This document shows, piece after piece, positions 49,190-61,499 of a stretch of 64,000 bases of DNA. The notes below the pieces were generated by a model. That model was given only the letters and a program-made list of their open reading frames with translations. It had not been told where the DNA came from and did not search any database. The position numbers and the translations under genes are program-made. Origin of the DNA: Lumnitzera littorea (taxonomy: Eukaryota > Streptophyta > Magnoliopsida > Myrtales > Combretaceae); contig JAMXBB010000010.1 in the NCBI GenBank assembly GCA_024138015.1, positions 80,558,038 through 80,622,037 of the forward strand, in the 5' to 3' direction. Positions within the stretch are counted from its first letter, which is position 1, and every line of letters begins with the position of its first letter.

Positions 49190-52100
49190 TGTAAAATTTA
49201 GGGTAATCGAGTAAATTATCCAATAGAGCCCAAATTTTATAAAAAAAATTAGAAATATTAGTAAAAGTAATCCCGTAAGTTAGGATTTAGGAAATTAAAT
49301 AATTAAATATTATAATATTAAGTTATATGTATATTACCCATTATTTATCAGAAACGTGTAGAATGAGTTTTAATAATTGATAAATCATTAAAGATAAATT
49401 ATATATACACTAAAAATTATAAAATAACTTAAATAATATTTAAGAGTATTTATTCGCACTATATATATATTTACGTATAGTTAAAAATATGCGAAATTAC
49501 TTAAATTATCTAGAATATGCTAAAATAATACCAATTAATTAAGGAAAATTCATAAAAAATCAAGAAAAATTCATGAAAAGTATGGAATGATTTGGAATTG
49601 GGTGTGGCATGCTGGGAGTTAAAGAATAATAATAAGCCAAATAGAAAGCGGAAAAAGGAAAAAGATAGGACACTTAGCACAAAATAATTAAAGATAAAAC
49701 CTTAAGCACTATCATAAATTTAGCAAACATTCATCAAACTTCATTTTGGTTAGTTAAGAGCTCAGAAAAAAAATAGAAAGAGGAGAGAAGAGAGGAAAAA
49801 AATAGTTTCTAGAAAATTAGACAAATTAGTGTACAAATTGGACTTATAAGGTGATCATAAGACTAAAAACCACTTAGAAGTGAACAACCACCATCATTGG
49901 CCGGTTGAGGAAATGCTTAGACAAGCTAATAAGGCTACGGTGGCTGAAGTAAGCAATGCCAATGAGTTTTGATTTTCCTTCTGATTTTATTTTATTTATT
50001 AAAAATATCAAATAATTATGAAATTTAGTATTATAAGATATTTTTATATGTAGTTTTTAGGAGAAATATTGTTTTGTTAAAATTGGGTCTCGAAATATGT
50101 CGTAATTAAAAAATCTCTAAATCCAAGTCGTTTTTTATACTAATTTTAAATGACCTAAATATTGTAGTTTTGATCTCAAAATTTTTGTATAGACTATTTA
50201 GAGTATTCATGATAGTACTAAGAAGAGTTTTTTCTAAAAATTAATTTTCTAAAATTTTGCTTCATTTTTAGACCTTAAAATCATACATAAAAGGCAATAT
50301 TTGGGCTTAATTTTGTAATTTAATTTATGTTGATGAATACTATGATTTATTCTATAATTAGGTATCCTTAGATGTTGGTTGCTGATGTAAGATAATATTT
50401 GTGGAGTTTGAGATGTTAGTTGTATGTAATATGCATATTATGTAGTAAATATATATAAAAGAGTCATAGGTAAAAGGGAATATTTAAATCAATTTTATGA
50501 TTTAGAGTTAATTAGGTATAAATTCTTATTTAGGATTTAATTAGACATCTTGATATGTTATTAGATGATGAAGGATAATATTTGTAGTGCTAGAAATGTT
50601 AGATAAGTGCTTTAGGGTAGATTATATAATAATACATAAGGTGTGTATATTAGAAATAAAATGAGTAGAAAAATATTTAGTAAAAAAAATAATAAATAAA
50701 TACATAAATTAATTAATTAATAAAACTGATATGGAATATGTGTTTAGATAATTATATGAAAAATATAGGCTATTTTCACATCGAGGGTTAATTCGGAGTT
50801 AAATTAAGAATATAATATACTATACAAACCAAAATATTGGTTAAGATCTAGATAGAAAATTTAAGATACTCAAGAATAATTAGATAAATTTCACATAGTG
50901 ATTCAAAAGGAGTTCCTAGGGTTTACGAATAAAAACTGTAATTAGAAGCGGAATTGGAACCCAATTTAGAAATTCTTGTACCTGAAATATGGTTAGATAA
51001 GCTCAGAGGGAGGATTAATGGATCGTTTAAGGCTTGCGAATAAAACTATAATTAGAAACTAGATTAGAGACTAAATAAAAAACTGAATAAGAAGTAAATT
51101 CAAAACTTAGCTCAAAATAAAGATAATCATAAGAGACTTAAAAACCTAAATAACTAAATATAGTAAAACTCTTAACTAAAGAAAATAATCTTAACTATAG
51201 AATAAAGTCTATATATAAATAATAGTTATATGAACACTAAAATATAATTTCTATTATAGGGACCATCAACGAAGGCTTATAGCGAGTTATACCTTAAGTG
51301 ATTAACGGGAAGTCCAGGTAAGTTTAGGATCACTATGTTGCTATATTTCGAAGTTATATTTTATAGTACTCAAAGGCTTAAGATTATACTTGGTTGTGTT
51401 TGTTAAATAATTTGAACTATGGCATGCCTGTGTGAGCATATTTTTGAGTTTGATTGTATGATTCTGGTTTGATGTTCTAGATTATAAAGTTTGATGTGTG
51501 TGAATTTATTGAATACCTTAAATTGACTTAATTAAATATATGACTTGTAATTCTAAATTGGACCTATATGATAACCAATTAGGGGAAACATTTAGGGTTC
51601 TTCGATCAAATACCGACTCCTTTAAAAGGAATAAAGCTGAATAGCATAATTTGTTTCTTCTTCATCCTTATTCAAACTAAGTGACGAGAGAAAAGGTCAC
51701 GATCAGGCTAAAAGCAGTGGTTTAAAAGTAGTCACTGGAGGAGCAGTATCTTCATTGCACAAACTTAGATTTGGTTATAAGTTGTTGAAATATGTGCTAA
51801 ACTCCTCAACCCGAATTAGAAAGGGTGTAATTTCTCTAATTTCACGACGAATCAAATAACGTTGTGCGATGATATTTGCTTATCGTATTACATTAAAATA
51901 ATTAGTTGATAACGCTTTTTGTACTTGATGTATAGTTTTAAGTCCCCATTCTAACTTATTAAGCTGTTAGTTGCTTACATTCTTATAGATGTTATTGCAG
52001 ATGTTAGCTAGGAAGCGGCTTTATACTACTTTCAAACTAGTAATTGCTGGATCTTGGGGAGTAAGGATATAAAACCGAGAACTAGTCACATTCTTGACGT

Positions 52101-52365
52101 ATTAGGCCTTATATATAAATCTTTTAACACTAATTTACGTATTACTTAAGTAAAGTAAGATTCAATCACTAAATATTAGTATGTATAATTTTATATTTTT
52201 GTAAGTAAATAATAAGTTTAATTTGTGAACTATTTACTTCAAAATGAGTTAGTCGTGGATGTCTTATGTAAATCAAATCTAAGATAATGGTTGTAATGTC
52301 AACTTTTATTCTAGAATGGTTTGCATGACGAAACTGTTACGATTTTACCGCTTTTGGGCGTGACA
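49190..52365 (+). mobile_element. LTR L3 (family L) inserted in the MULE transposase
   Basis: Plus orientation: starts TGTAAAATTTAGGGTAATCG and ends GGGCGTGACA, 3176 bp, no internal coding. It shares long blocks with L2 in reverse complement, such as CTCCTCAACCCGAATTAGA near 51806 and CATTGCACAAACTTAG near 51754. MULE N-terminal coding lies on both sides in the same strand, so this is an insertion, probably a solo LTR. A clear 5-bp duplication is not visible (CAGTA left, GCTAA right), which may reflect decay or a wrongly placed left end. Confidence 0.7.
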
Positions 52366-52650
52366 GCTAATGTCTTTCAACATGAATTCTTTTGCTCCAT
52401 TTCTATGTACAGATATCTATCTATAATACATGTGTATAGTTCTTATATTGAGATCTACTTTGAGCAACTCACATACCTTAGTTAAGAGCCTTAAGTCATC
52501 AACATCCATCTTTACTTTCATATTCCTAACCCCCTTATTATAATATGGTCCTTTTAGACCTATCATAATCTTACCATTTGCAAAAACTAAAAGTTTAACA
52601 TAATTTGCCATTTTCACTATTATTGACACTAATAATAGCTGCATTAGTCG
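52366..52650 (-). pseudogene. MULE transposase, N-terminal fragment
   Basis: The frame 52417-52644 reads VKLLVFANGKIMIGLKGPYY, then MDVDDLRLLTKVCELLKVDL and TIHMYYR. This is the N-terminal region seen in MULE transposases before a Tyr-Arg and acidic block; the reading continues past a stop as SVHRNGAKEFML up to the L3 border. It belongs with 46941-49189. Confidence 0.6.
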
Positions 52651-52805
52651 TATTAAAAGAAGGTGGAATAATAGAAGGTCCTATATTTGACAATAGGAGG
52701 CACATTGCAAAGTTTGGTATAGTACTTTCTCTAAGTATGTTAACTTGTACATTAACATAGCAACTATCATAACCAACATTGTAAAGTTATGTTGTAGTTA
52801 TTCAC
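52651..52805. other. MULE flank up to the T2 insertion
   Basis: Probably upstream MULE sequence; nothing specific recognised. Ends TTCAC immediately before the LTR of T2. Confidence 0.35.
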
Positions 52806-55184
52806 TGTCAAGCCTAATATCTTCTCGGTTTTATAAATTTTTCTTCTTTAAACCAATCAATATTAAACCTTACCCATTTAATACTAAACCTTGACTATGG
52901 TTTAAAGAAAACTGGTTATTTTTGAAAACATTTCGGAGTCAGCACCTGACCGGAGTCGAGAAAAAGACTTAAACTATAACCAATTAGGTGGTATCAAGCC
53001 TAATTTTTCCTCGGTTTTTATAAATAAGTCTTCTTTAAATCGATTAATATTAAACTCTACTCGTTTAATACTGATCCTTGACTAGGGTTTAAAGAAAATT
53101 GATTCTTTTGTATTTTGAAAACACTTTGGAGTTGCCACCTAACTGGAGCAGGAAAATAATTTAGGTCAAAACCAAATAAGTAGATTTAATTTTGATCTAG
53201 ATACTAGTTCGCATGGATAAAAAACTAATTTTAAAGAAAAGATTTTTGAAAACCAAAGAAACGAGTTTGGGGGTCAGATTTTTTAAACCCTTACAGATAC
53301 CATCTACTTTCTAAATTTAGATTTTAATCTCTAAAATTGCTTTTCAAAAACTATCTTATGAAACAAAAAATCAATCATCAGTAGATAAATTTAAACTAAT
53401 TTGAAAGAAATCTAAGATTTTTATTTTTTACTAAATTGAGTAACTATTAATGGAAAAACCAAGTTTTTTTTTTTCATTTTTTACTGTTGCCCTAAAGGTG
53501 CTTACATATCCACTATTTAAGATCAAACGTATTTAGTTCTTTTTGTAAAACTTTATTGTGTTAGATTCCTTTTAATTTTGAAAATACGCCAAGTTTACGT
53601 TTTTAAGTAAATTTGATTTTATTAAGAAAGATCTAATAGTTCCTAAATTTGGGTTTTATTTTTGAAAAATTCTAAAAGAGGTCCTAAGTTTGAAAAAAGG
53701 ATTGTTTACTTTTACTTATTAAAAAAAAAAAAAACAATTTTTCTAAATGTCAAAACAATTTTTATTCACTAAACTATTTTTATCTTATTTTTATGATTAT
53801 TATTTTTTTATTATTTCTTCTCATTTAAATCTTAATCGAAAATAAAATAATAAAGAAAAATGACAGACTTGAGCTTTTCTATCTCTTTTCTCTTTTTCTC
53901 TTTCCCTTTTTTTTTCTTTTCTTTTTTTTTTTTTTTGATTACATTCACAAATACATGAGTAATAAATTAAAAAAAAAAAGTAGATGACTAGGTCAACTTC
54001 GTCAGCTCAAACCGATTTGTAATGAAGAAGGAGTAGTGACGTTCCTCAAGACGATATGAGTACCTAATCGAGCAAGTGAAGTTGGTTTTATGTGTATCGG
54101 ATTGGACTTGGGGGGTTAATTTCAATGCCTTGGCAAGTGGTGGTGGTTTGGTAACTCGTCAGAGTTGGACGACAGTGGTGATGTTAGTTGAAACTTGATG
54201 GTGGTTGTTGGGTATGCAAGGATAATAAGGGTAGGTGTTTCGAGGGTGGAGAAGTCGTTGGTGGTGGTAATGTGGCTTAATGGCGGTTAGAGGGAAAGAG
54301 GAATGTAAAGAGAGAGAAAGAGTGAGTGATCGAAAAAGAGAAAGAGAGAGGTTAGAATTTATTGTTTATCCTGGAAAGCTTCCTCAATGCTCCTTTAATA
54401 TAGTGGAAGGTCGATTTAAGCTAAGCAAGTTTGGAAATCTTGAAAATCGACATTAAAGTATTTGACTCGAAATCAAGTTTTTTTTTTTTCAATTTTTTCA
54501 CTACGTAATTAGATGAATTTGGATGGGTTTTGGGTCTAAATCTAAACTAGGCTATACGTACTACATGATTTCACCATTGATTCAGTGAAATTGTGTAGTA
54601 AATAGGGTAAAAAATGACTTCAAACGAGTACACGACAAAGGAAACATGCTAAAACTCTAGAACAAAAAATCAAGGAAGAGGAAGAAATGGGGGTTACAGG
54701 TTACATGCAAGGCACATGCCATGCGCACGTTAGAAAAAGTTGGGAATGCAATTGTGCGCCTGTCCTTCTTATCTGACTAGGGCTCAAGCCTCGTTTCTAA
54801 GATTACAAACCAATTTCTAATCCAAACTAATTACACATTTTTTTAATAAATAAAAATAAAAATAAAATAAATAAGTGATAAATAAAGACTAAAGCATGAA
54901 TCCTAATTTATTTTTCTATTTTTTTTAATGTTCTATTTTTCTTATTTTTTATTTTTTTGTACTTTTGTTTAAATTTTCTTGTTTTTTATAATCTCCTAAA
55001 TTTCCTTTTTTTTTTGTATTTTTGTATTTTCATATTTTTTGTAATTTTTCCTAAATTTTTCATATTTTTGTATTTTTTCTAAATTTCTTATTTTTTTTAT
55101 TTTTCCTAAATTAGGACTCTTTACCCTATCCTAAAATTTTAAAAATAAAAAAAGGGGGGTTGAGGCAAAAATGAGGTGTTTATA
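52806..55184 (-). repeat. 3' LTR of T2
   Basis: The minus strand starts TATAAACACCTCATTTTTGC (first G decayed to A) and ends GGCTTGACA at 52806. 2379 bp. A minus-strand TATA-like ACTATATTAAAGGAGC is near 54390. Polypyrimidine runs near 53880-53940 and A-rich runs near 54840-55140 carry no coding sequence. Confidence 0.8.
52811..53182 (-). repeat. 186-bp direct duplication at the LTR end
   Basis: AAGCCTAAT...TCTTCTTTAAA...TTAATACT...CTTGACTAxGGTTTAAAGAAAA recurs at an offset of 186 bp (52811 and 52997). The S solo LTR has only one copy. Confidence 0.8.
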
Positions 55185-56860
55185 ACTATCCTTTTTTGTA
55201 GTGAAATTTAAGTAAAACTTTACTACAAAGACAAATAAGACCCCTAAGGGTGGAATTTGTCTTAAGAAGTACTATGACTAATTAGCTAACCTAGGTTTGG
55301 TAACCTAAGTTTGGTCTACTAGGGATTTGGTGAAAGGTGAAAGAGAGAAGAGATACTCTAAGAGCTAGTCGAATGAGTTTAAGAAATTCTAGCATTATAG
55401 GAGATGGCTAGAAAGATTAGTTTGAAAATTGTTTGTGCCCTTCTAAGCTGATTAACCTAGGTGAACAAGAGAAGCACTCCTTGATCTAGCTAATACCTTA
55501 AAGAGATGTTGAGGGCTTTGTTGTACCCCTATGAGTTGAATAACCTAGGCGAAGTCACTAGGGGACTAGCAACCCTATGCCATAATCGATTTGGAGAACC
55601 TGGTCATGCTCTTTTGAGCTTACTAACCTAAGTGGAAATGTCTCTAAGGAACTAGCAACCTTAAGTCAAAATCGATTTGGAAAACCTGGTCGTACTCTTT
55701 TGAGTTTACTAACCTAGGCGGGAATGTCTTTAGGAGACTAGCAACCCTGAGCTAGAATTGATTTAGAAAACCTGGTCATGCTTTTCTAAGCTCATTAACC
55801 TAGGTGAGAGAGTCTCTCGGGGACTAGCAACCCTAAATGGGAATTAATTTTGAAAACCTAGTTGTACTACTTTGAGCTAATTAACCTAAGTGGGAGCGTC
55901 TCTAGGAGACTAGCAACCTTAAATGTGAATCGATTTTGAAAACCTGGTTATGCTACTTGGAGCTATCTAACCTAAGTGGGAGCATCTCTAAGGAATTAGT
56001 AACCTTAAGCTAGAATCAATTTGGAAAACCTAGTCATGCTCTTCTAAGCTCACTAACCTAAGCAGGAGCATCTCTAAGGGACTAGTAACCCTAAACTGGA
56101 ATCAATTTTAAAAACCTGATTGTGCTACTTTAAGCTAACTAACCTAGGCAGGAGCGTTTCTAGGGGACTAGCAACTTTAAGCTAGAATCAATTTGGAAAA
56201 CTTGATCGTGCTCTTCTAAGCTTATTAACTTAGGCGGGAGCATCTCTAGGAGACTAGCAACCCTAAGCTAGAATCAATTTTGAATACCTAGTTGTGCTAC
56301 TTTGAGCTAACTAACCTTGGTAAGAACGTCTCTCGAGGACTAGCAACTCTAAATGAGAATCGATTTTGAAAACTTGGTTGTACTACTTTAAGCTAACTAA
56401 CCTTAGTAGGAGTGTCTCTAGGGGACTAGTAATTCTAAATTGGAATCTATTTGGAAAACCCGGTTGTGCTCTTCTAAGCTCATTAACCAAGGTGAATGAG
56501 TAAAGCACTCCTTGAGTTGGTTAAGAGGAATTGATGAAGATTAGCACCCTATTGCCTTACTATGACAAATTAGTGAAGAAAAGCACCTAGTGGGCTCACT
56601 AAAAGGAATTAGCTAAGAGAAGTGCCCTGTGGGCTCGCGATAAGAATTGGTGAAGAGAAGCGCCCTTATAAGATGGCTAAAAACTTGGTGAAGAGAAGTG
56701 TCTTATGGGCTCGCTTGAGGGAAGTGCCCTATAGGCGTGCTAAAAGAGACTTAGTCATATAGTCTAAAAGATAATGCAGAAGCCGAGTGCCTTATGGGTT
56801 GGCTCAAAAGACTGTTAGGAGTAAGAATCGTAAAAACTAGTCATATAGTTTAAATGCAAA
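55185..56860 (-). repeat. 86-bp and shorter tandem repeats in the T2 3' UTR
   Basis: About eleven copies with period 86 (ACTAGCAACC at 55565, 55651, 55737 and onward to about 56425), each with CTAACCTAGGCGGGAGCGTC and GAATCGATTTGGAAAACCTGGT variants. Further right (56520-56760) are shorter units with AAGAGAAGYGCCCTRTGGGCTCGC. Both types are the reverse complement of the T1 arrays at 4185-4965, in the same order relative to their 3' LTR. Confidence 0.88.
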
Positions 56861-57589
56861 TGCAAGGTTCAAGAACCAATGTACTAGCATCGTATGGAAG
56901 TACTTACCCAATCTTGCCGATAGCATACAAACTGTCATACCTTTCCTTGAAAAGTCTTACCAAAACTAACTAACTCATTCTTTGAAATGAATTCAATTCT
57001 TGATCCCTTGTTGTCAACTTAACTAATCTTGATCTCGGTATAGAGCCTCTAAGACTCTGTTAGCTATTTAGAGAAATCACGGAAATGATCTTGATATAGA
57101 ATGCCACCCACTATTTTTGTCCATCGACTAGTTGTCTTTTTCAGAACTTTTATGAATTGAAACCCTTATTCTATGACTAATAAATATTTGTTGTGAGGTG
57201 ATTGCCCATCTGGACTTCACCTTTCCCTAAAAAACAGATAATGAAAACTCTCTGTCGAAAGGGGTCAATCCATAATAAAGTATTTTAAAGAGTTTTGTCG
57301 ATTACCATTATTCTATATCTCACTTTTCAACTTCTCTCGTATTTTCAGTGTATGGGTTAGATTAAATGGAGTAAGGGAGCTAGACCTTTTAATGGAGTAG
57401 GAAGAAAGGGTGATGATTCCAACGTCGACAATTGCCAAGGATACCAACTTCGCTTATAAAGAATGAAAATTAGACCACAATAACATTCAAAACGACTAGC
57501 GTTTACGTATTCTGAGTAAAAATTTCTATTGACTTCTCATAAGTATTACAACTTTACAACATCATCATTTATAAGGTTTCTCAATTCTA
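56861..57589. other. T2 sequence between integrase and repeats
   Basis: No domain recognised; probably decayed integrase tail and UTR of T2 on the minus strand. Confidence 0.4.
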
Positions 57590-58381
57590 GACCATCCATT
57601 TGAGACAAAATTAAAGCCCTCCCTTATAATACTCGCTTTACAACATAAGGGCCTTCATAATTGGGAGCAAATTTTCCTCTGGAGTCTTGTGCATTGGAGA
57701 GAGCCTTTCTCAACACTATATCACCCTCTTTAAAGTTACAAAGTCGTACTCTTTTGTTGAAAGCCTAAGCCATTTCTTGTTGGTAACATTGATTATAACA
57801 TAGGGCTATCGATCTTCTCTCATCAATCAAATTCAGCTGCTCGATGCGTTTCTTTACCCAATTGGCTTCGTCCAACTGGGTCTTTAATAGTACTCTAAGA
57901 GATAAGATCTTAATCTCTATTAGTAACACTGCTTCAGTGTCGTATACCAAAGAGTAGTTTGTTGCCCTAATCGACATTTTAATGGAAGTTCAATTAGCTA
58001 CGAGTGTGAATAGCAACATCTCATGCCAATCCTTGTATGTAACAACTATTTTTTCGATGTTTTGAGGTTTTTATTAGATGCTTTAACGGCTCCATTCATT
58101 TGAGGTTGATAAGGGGTAGCATTCTTGTGAATGATCTTGAATTGTCAACACAACTTTAACATAAACTTATTGTTAAGATTAGTACCATTGTCGGTGATGA
58201 TTGTTTTTGGAGTCCCATATTGAGCCAAGATATCTCTCTTAAAGTAGTCAATGGCGATCAATATAAAGCGATGCTTATTGGATGCTTTTAGAGTAATTGG
58301 GCCAATAATGTCTATTCCTCACATTGAAAAAGGCCATGGCAAGGAGAGTGTGTGTAATTCCTAAGGTGGGCCATTTATCTT
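57590..58381 (-). pseudogene. T2 integrase, core and C-terminal part
   Basis: Starting at the border of solo LTR S: the core GIDIIGPITLKASNKHRFIL with the first Asp, then IAIDYFKRDILAQYGTPKTI and ITDNGTNLNN with the second Asp. Only about 39 residues separate the two Asp, roughly 20 fewer than usual, so an internal deletion near DYF|KRD is likely. The frame 57765-57977 carries SLVYDTEAVLLIEIKI and RIEQLNLIDERRSIALCYNQ, then (57600-57660) SRGKFAPNYEGPYVVKRVL. Stops at several Gln and Trp positions. Confidence 0.85.
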
Positions 58382-60013
58382 TGTCAAGCATGGTTTTTTC
58401 CTCCCAGTTTTTATAAATTAAATCTTCTTCAAATCAATCAATATTAAACCTTACTCGTTTAATACTGATCCTTGATTAGGGTTTAAAGAAAACCGGTTCT
58501 TTTAACTTGAAAATTGTTTGGAGTCGCCATCGGATTATAGTCAAGAAAAGGAGTTATGTTATAATTAATTGAGTAGATTAATTATAACTTAGCTACTGAT
58601 CTTTTAATAAAACCGATTTTATTAAAATGATTTTTGAAAACTAAAGATCTGGATCTGGATCTGGGGCTAATTTTTTAAACCCTAAATGGATATCGCTTTT
58701 AATCTTTCTAAATTTAAATTTACCTTTTAATATACCCTTACAATAAAATCTATCTACATTTTAATTCTAAAAAATAAGAAAGCAATCAATTATTTATAGA
58801 AGATGAAATAAGAAAAAAAAAGTCCATATTTTAAGTCCCTCGTGTATACGGGTGCTTATATACTTACTATTTAGGATTAAATTTTCATAGTTCATTTATC
58901 AAAAACATTAGTGGTTTGATCAATTTTAATTTTGAAAAAAAGGTCTAGTTTGACGTTCTTTACTTGTTTTGATTTATTTAAAAAAAATTTTTAATGGTCT
59001 TAATTAGGGTTTTGTTTTTGGAAACTCTAAAGTAGCCCTGATTTGGAAATGGTCTATTTATTTTTATTTATTTTTAGAAAGTTGATTTTGTAAGTGATAA
59101 AATAACTTTATTTCCTAATCTACTTATTTTTATTTTTTTATTTTATCATTATCATATTTATTTATTTTTTTCTCATTTAAGCCTTAACTGAAAATGAGTA
59201 AATAAAACAAAACAAAGCTAAGCTATTCTATCTCCTTTTTTTTTTCTTTTTCTTCTTTTCCTTTTTCTTTCTCTCTTTCTTTTTTTTTAGATTTTTTTTT
59301 TATTTTTAGTTACAATTACATATTAAAATAAATAAATAATCAATTGAAGCAATAAAACAACAACAATCCAATGAATAAGGGGGCCTCAGATCGGATTAGA
59401 GAAACATGTGTGGACTCGAGCTTAAGTTGAAAGTGGGTTGAACTTCGGGTCGCTGATTAGGTTACCCGACTCGATCATGTGCTAAGTACGTGCAAGATTG
59501 AGGAAGGAAGAAGATGGCCATATGGGTTTGATTGTGGCGATGGATCCAAGCACCAGTTCAAACTAGGGATGATGTTTTTGTGCGAATTTTATCGATCTTG
59601 GGGGGTCTAGGCAAAGTGCTGCAACTTTTAGCGGCTTTTTAGTGGTTGTTTGAAGTTTGGCTATGGACAACAACGATAGCCAATCTGCACAAGGGTACCT
59701 AGGTTTTGAAAGGGAGGTAGGTGTTAGGTTTTGGGATGCCACGAGTACAGTCGTGGCATCAATTTTGGCCATTGAGTAGTGTAGAATGGTGTTTCAAAGA
59801 GGTGGTTATGTTAGGTTAAGGTTTAGCGGCGACAGCTATGAAACTACTACTAGGAGGTATAACGGGGGTTGGTTGTGGTTGGGTTAAGGAGTCTAGGCTG
59901 TAGATAATCTAACTAGGGTAGTGGTGTGGCTTGAAATTGGGTATAGAGAGAGTTGAGGAGAGAAAGAGGGTGGCTAAGGGTTGCAAATACAATAAGAGAT
60001 TAGGGAAGAAATT

Positions 60014-60032
60014 GAGAGAGAGAGAGAGAGAG
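60014..60032. repeat. (GA)n microsatellite
   Basis: Nine to ten GA units inside the LTR leader region. Confidence 0.9.
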
Positions 60033-60383
60033 TTTGATGCTGCTAGTGATTTTATGTGTCAAATTTTCCCCTTACTTATACTTAGAGTGACCTAGTTAAG
60101 CTCTGAAAGTCAAAATTGAAATGAATGTAAAATTTTTGAAATTTCAGTTTTTTTTTTTAAATTTTCAAACCCCATTTAATCCTTGTAAAGACTAAATCTG
60201 GACGTGTTTTCTTGTACCAATTCATAATGCTCCACGTTGTCTTTTTTGTTTCATCATTAATTTGGTGAAATCACAAAGAAAAATTATTCAAAATTAGGTT
60301 CAAAGTAAGGATCCTAGGTGAGGTTTTATGAGAATTGGAGGGAAATGGGTAGAAAGAGAAGGAAAGGGGGAGAAAGAGGTGTT

Positions 60384-60552
60384 CACGTGGTGCTATGTCA
60401 GCCACGGGGTCCAATGGGGAAATGCTATGTGTCGAGAACGACACGTGGCTGATTGATACGTCATGTTATGTTTTCGACCACGTAGCTAACATGTGTCATG
60501 CCATGCGGCTGACACTTATGCATGACATGGTGTACCCATACAGTGCTACGTA
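60384..60552. promoter_or_regulatory. Cluster of ACGT-core motifs in the S LTR
   Basis: Five ACGT cores in 170 bp: CACGTG (60384), CACGTGGC (60442), TACGTCA (60457), CCACGTAG (60478), TACGTA (60547). These are G-box/ABRE-type bZIP or bHLH binding cores. They lie in the LTR's upstream part, before a minus-strand TATA-like AGTATAAGTAAGG near 60075. Function inferred only. Confidence 0.45.
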
Positions 60553-61065
60553 TCATAATTGGGTACATGGCTTAGTAATATCATGACACATGGTAGGTAT
60601 GTTTTTTAGAAAAAACAAAAGGCATTTTTCTACCTTTGGTGAGACTTAAACCCTAACCTCCAAGCTATATGTAATGTTCAGTTCATGTGCTTATTCATTA
60701 GGCCGTTCGTTTTTGCTTTGTTCATATGTGCAATTAAATTAATTAAATTACGCATATAAATAAAGTCAACTTAGGCTAGATTTGAATTTAAGCCTAGATC
60801 CAATGACCCTTTCTTTGTTTTATCTAAATTAAAAATTATATTATATAAAACTAAGAAATTTATTATTTTGTTAATTGCCTAAATCCTCTATTTTTTCTAT
60901 TTTTTGTAAATTTTTCTATTTTTGTGATTTCTTCTCTCTTTTTTTTTTTTTTTTTGCTTTTCTTAAATTTTCTATTTTTTTTTTTTGCATTTTTTCTAAT
61001 TTAAGACCCTTTAACTTATTTTAAAAATTTTGAAAAATAAAGGGGACAAAAATGGAGTGTCTACA

Positions 61066-61420
61066 ATCTTATTTGTATAAATTTGGCATAAGTGATAACG
61101 CTTAACATGTTTGATGCAATCACTTTCCATTCTTAACTAGTAATACCTTAGCCTCATAATTTTCTTAGTCAAGATGTAATCGTTCATGTGAGGACCACAT
61201 ACTCCTTCATGTACTTTCATCAAAATCTTGACCTCTTTGTTGTCTACACACCTTAAAAGTGAGCTATCAAAAGATCGCCTGTACAAAGTAGACTCTCTCT
61301 CTAAGAATTGGGCAGCCAATCTCTTGATTGTCCTTCTATCCTTTTTCTTTGCCTCTTCAAGGTATGTACCTTGTTGTAGGAACATTTTAATATCATGGTA
61401 CCATGGCTTTTTGCCATTCG
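61066..61420 (-). pseudogene. T2 integrase, zinc-finger part
   Basis: The frame 61137-61385 reads RLAAQFLERESTLYRRSFDS, LLRCVDNKEVKILMKVHEGV, CGPHMNDYILTKKIMRLRYY, then after a TAG LRMESDCIKHVKRYHLCQIYTNK. The HHCC finger is visible as the two His (VHEG, GPHM), the C of DCIKHV and the C of HLCQ. It is cut from the core by S at ATCTT. Confidence 0.85.
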
Positions 61421-61499
61421 TACCTTCAATTGCTAGATAGAAAGTAGGCTTGTCTTCAATTTCAATAGTGAGGTGCTGAATCTCAACTCCATTAGATAT

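Larger units (their letters stand above)
58382..61065 (-). mobile_element. Solo LTR S (Tat/Ogre-like) nested in T2 integrase
   Basis: The minus strand starts TGTAGACACTCCATTTTTGT and ends CATGCTTGACA. 2684 bp, TG...CA ends, perfect ATCTT duplications at 58377-58381 and 61066-61070. Removing it restores a continuous integrase reading across the site (CQIYTNK on one side, INGPP on the other). No internal region, hence a solo LTR of the same superfamily as its host element. The frames at 59563-59772 and 60395-60586 are not genes. Confidence 0.95.

Noticed and set aside
60395..60586. 63-codon frame with apparently balanced composition
   Set aside because: Lies antisense within solo LTR S over the ACGT-motif cluster; no similarity to a known family and not open in context.
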